Shown in pieces: positions 5,150 to 5,895 of a DNA stretch of 5,895 nucleotides (position 1 is its first letter; each line of letters begins with the position of its first letter). Location of the stretch: assembly GCA_958442925.1 (NCBI GenBank), contig CAUCIO010000144.1, positions 1 through 5,895 on the forward strand. The letters are read 5' to 3'. The stretch is from an uncultured Clostridium sp. (GTDB lineage Bacteria; Bacillota; Clostridia; Lachnospirales; Lachnospiraceae). The notes under the pieces were generated by a model. That model ran no database searches. It had not been told where the DNA came from and saw nothing but the letters and a program-made list of their open reading frames with translations. The translations under genes were made by a program, and so were the position numbers.

Positions 5150-5895
5150 TTTTCTGTACAGGTAGGCGGGAAGGCCGTCTTCCATAATTCGGGCCGGTTC
5201 TCCCTTAATAAGGGGAAGGGCATAGTTTAAAAATTCCGGACTGATATTTGTTCCGTTATCTGTAATCCACTCTCTGGGGAAGGTCTTCTCCTGATTGCAG
5301 ACATGATTGACATCTGCCAGTGAGCAGGAAAGGCGATATTCACTGCCTGGCTCCCTGACAAAGGCTACCATCATACCGGTAGAACCGCTTAAGGCAGCCT
5401 GGACGCCGGCAGAACCTGCCATAGCCGCTTCCTCTATATCTGCGGCAGAGACAGTCATGCCGGAACAGCGCTGGCACACGTTCAGTTCTACGGAACGTAC
5501 TTTTACATGGAGCTGCTGGCGGACGAAGTTCTCCAGGATTTTTCCGCAGCCTGTCAGCATTTTGTGGCCAAAGGTATCAACCTGGGCTTCATCGGAATAT
5601 TCACAGATAAATGTTCCGCTGGCATCGGAGATACCCTCTGACACACAGACTACAACATTGGGATTTTTCTTAAAGGCGTCCTCCAGATCCTGTGCAAACT
5701 GCTTCAGAGAAAAGTCGGATTCAGGCAGATAGATCAGAAGCGGATTGTCATTTTCATGTTTTCTGGCCAGGATTCCTGAGGCAGTCAGCCACCCGGCATG
5801 GCGGCCCATCATCTCTATAATCGTAACGGATTTCTGCTGGTAGACAGAAGCATCTAGGGAAATTTCCCGCACCATGGAAGCTGCGTATTTGGCAG
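5147..5895 (-). CDS. 6-phosphofructokinase, probably the PPi-dependent clostridial type; C-terminal part (5' end beyond window)
   Basis: Phosphorylates fructose 6-phosphate to fructose 1,6-bisphosphate in the cytosol, committing carbon to glycolysis. The 248 visible residues are the C-terminal part of an enzyme expected to be about 400 long. An internal ATG at 5875 is not the start: the frame continues off the right edge as AKYAAS just before it. The sugar-phosphate-binding motif MMGRHAGW is near the visible N-terminus, then NVVVCVSEG, GHKMLTGCGK, and VRSVELNVCQRCSG, which replaces the QRGG of classical bacterial ATP-PFK. That replacement and the overall resemblance suggest the ~400-residue group often annotated as diphosphate-fructose-6-phosphate phosphotransferase (pfp, EC 2.7.1.90). 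The donor-deciding residues (the GGDD-type motif) lie outside, so an ATP enzyme (pfkA) is not excluded and I give no symbol. It converges on the SpoIID gene with 75 bases between stop codons. Confidence 0.92.
   Translation of the reverse strand, partial: AKYAASMVREISLDASVYQQKSVTIIEMMGRHAGWLTASGILARKHENDNPLLIYLPESDFSLKQFAQDLEDAFKKNPNVVVCVSEGISDASGTFICEYSDEAQVDTFGHKMLTGCGKILENFVRQQLHVKVRSVELNVCQRCSGMTVSAADIEEAAMAGSAGVQAALSGSTGMMVAFVREPGSEYRLSCSLADVNHVCNQEKTFPREWITDNGTNISPEFLNYALPLIKGEPARIMEDGLPAYLYRK

Noticed and set aside
5307..5732. 141-codon plus-strand open frame
   Set aside because: Antisense to conserved phosphofructokinase motifs, with no ribosome binding site or family resemblance.

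Overview
The window looks like a chromosomal segment from a low-to-mid GC, Gram-positive, anaerobic clostridium, most likely of the Lachnospiraceae type. The grounds are strong AGGAGG-type ribosome binding sites, consensus sigma-A promoters, a SpoIID-family protein, and a 6-phosphofructokinase of the ~400-residue clostridial kind. I see no insertion sequence, phage, CRISPR or plasmid signature. This reads as ordinary core chromosome with one dense non-coding region.

Layout. (1) Positions 1-346, minus strand: 5' part of an ECF-type sigma factor gene that runs off the left edge. It has a good ribosome binding site but no ATG, GTG or TTG in frame ahead of its conserved domain. (2) 518-1039, plus: a promoter followed by cytidine deaminase (cdd), divergent from the sigma factor. 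(3) 1040-1497: a non-coding interval holding a near-perfect promoter, a 6S RNA gene (ssrS) closed by a terminator hairpin, two more hairpins packed directly behind it, and a second near-consensus promoter. (4) 1498-5071, plus: a probable two-gene operon, an AI-2E/YtvI-type membrane protein followed after 46 bases by a long membrane-anchored SpoIID/LytB-domain protein. It ends at a 22-bp terminator hairpin. (5) 5147-5895, minus: the C-terminal two thirds or so of a 6-phosphofructokinase, convergent with the operon and cut by the right edge.

How the parts relate. Cytidine deaminase (pyrimidine salvage), 6S RNA (global modulation of the housekeeping RNA polymerase) and phosphofructokinase (glycolysis) are housekeeping functions without an obvious common pathway. 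The pair that may act together is the AI-2E-family permease and the SpoIID-type protein. Both sit at the membrane, both families include members used in sporulation, and they seem to share one promoter and one terminator. The items most worth checking are the start of the sigma factor, the ~350-residue N-terminal extension on the SpoIID protein, and the run of three hairpins between the 6S RNA and the operon promoter.
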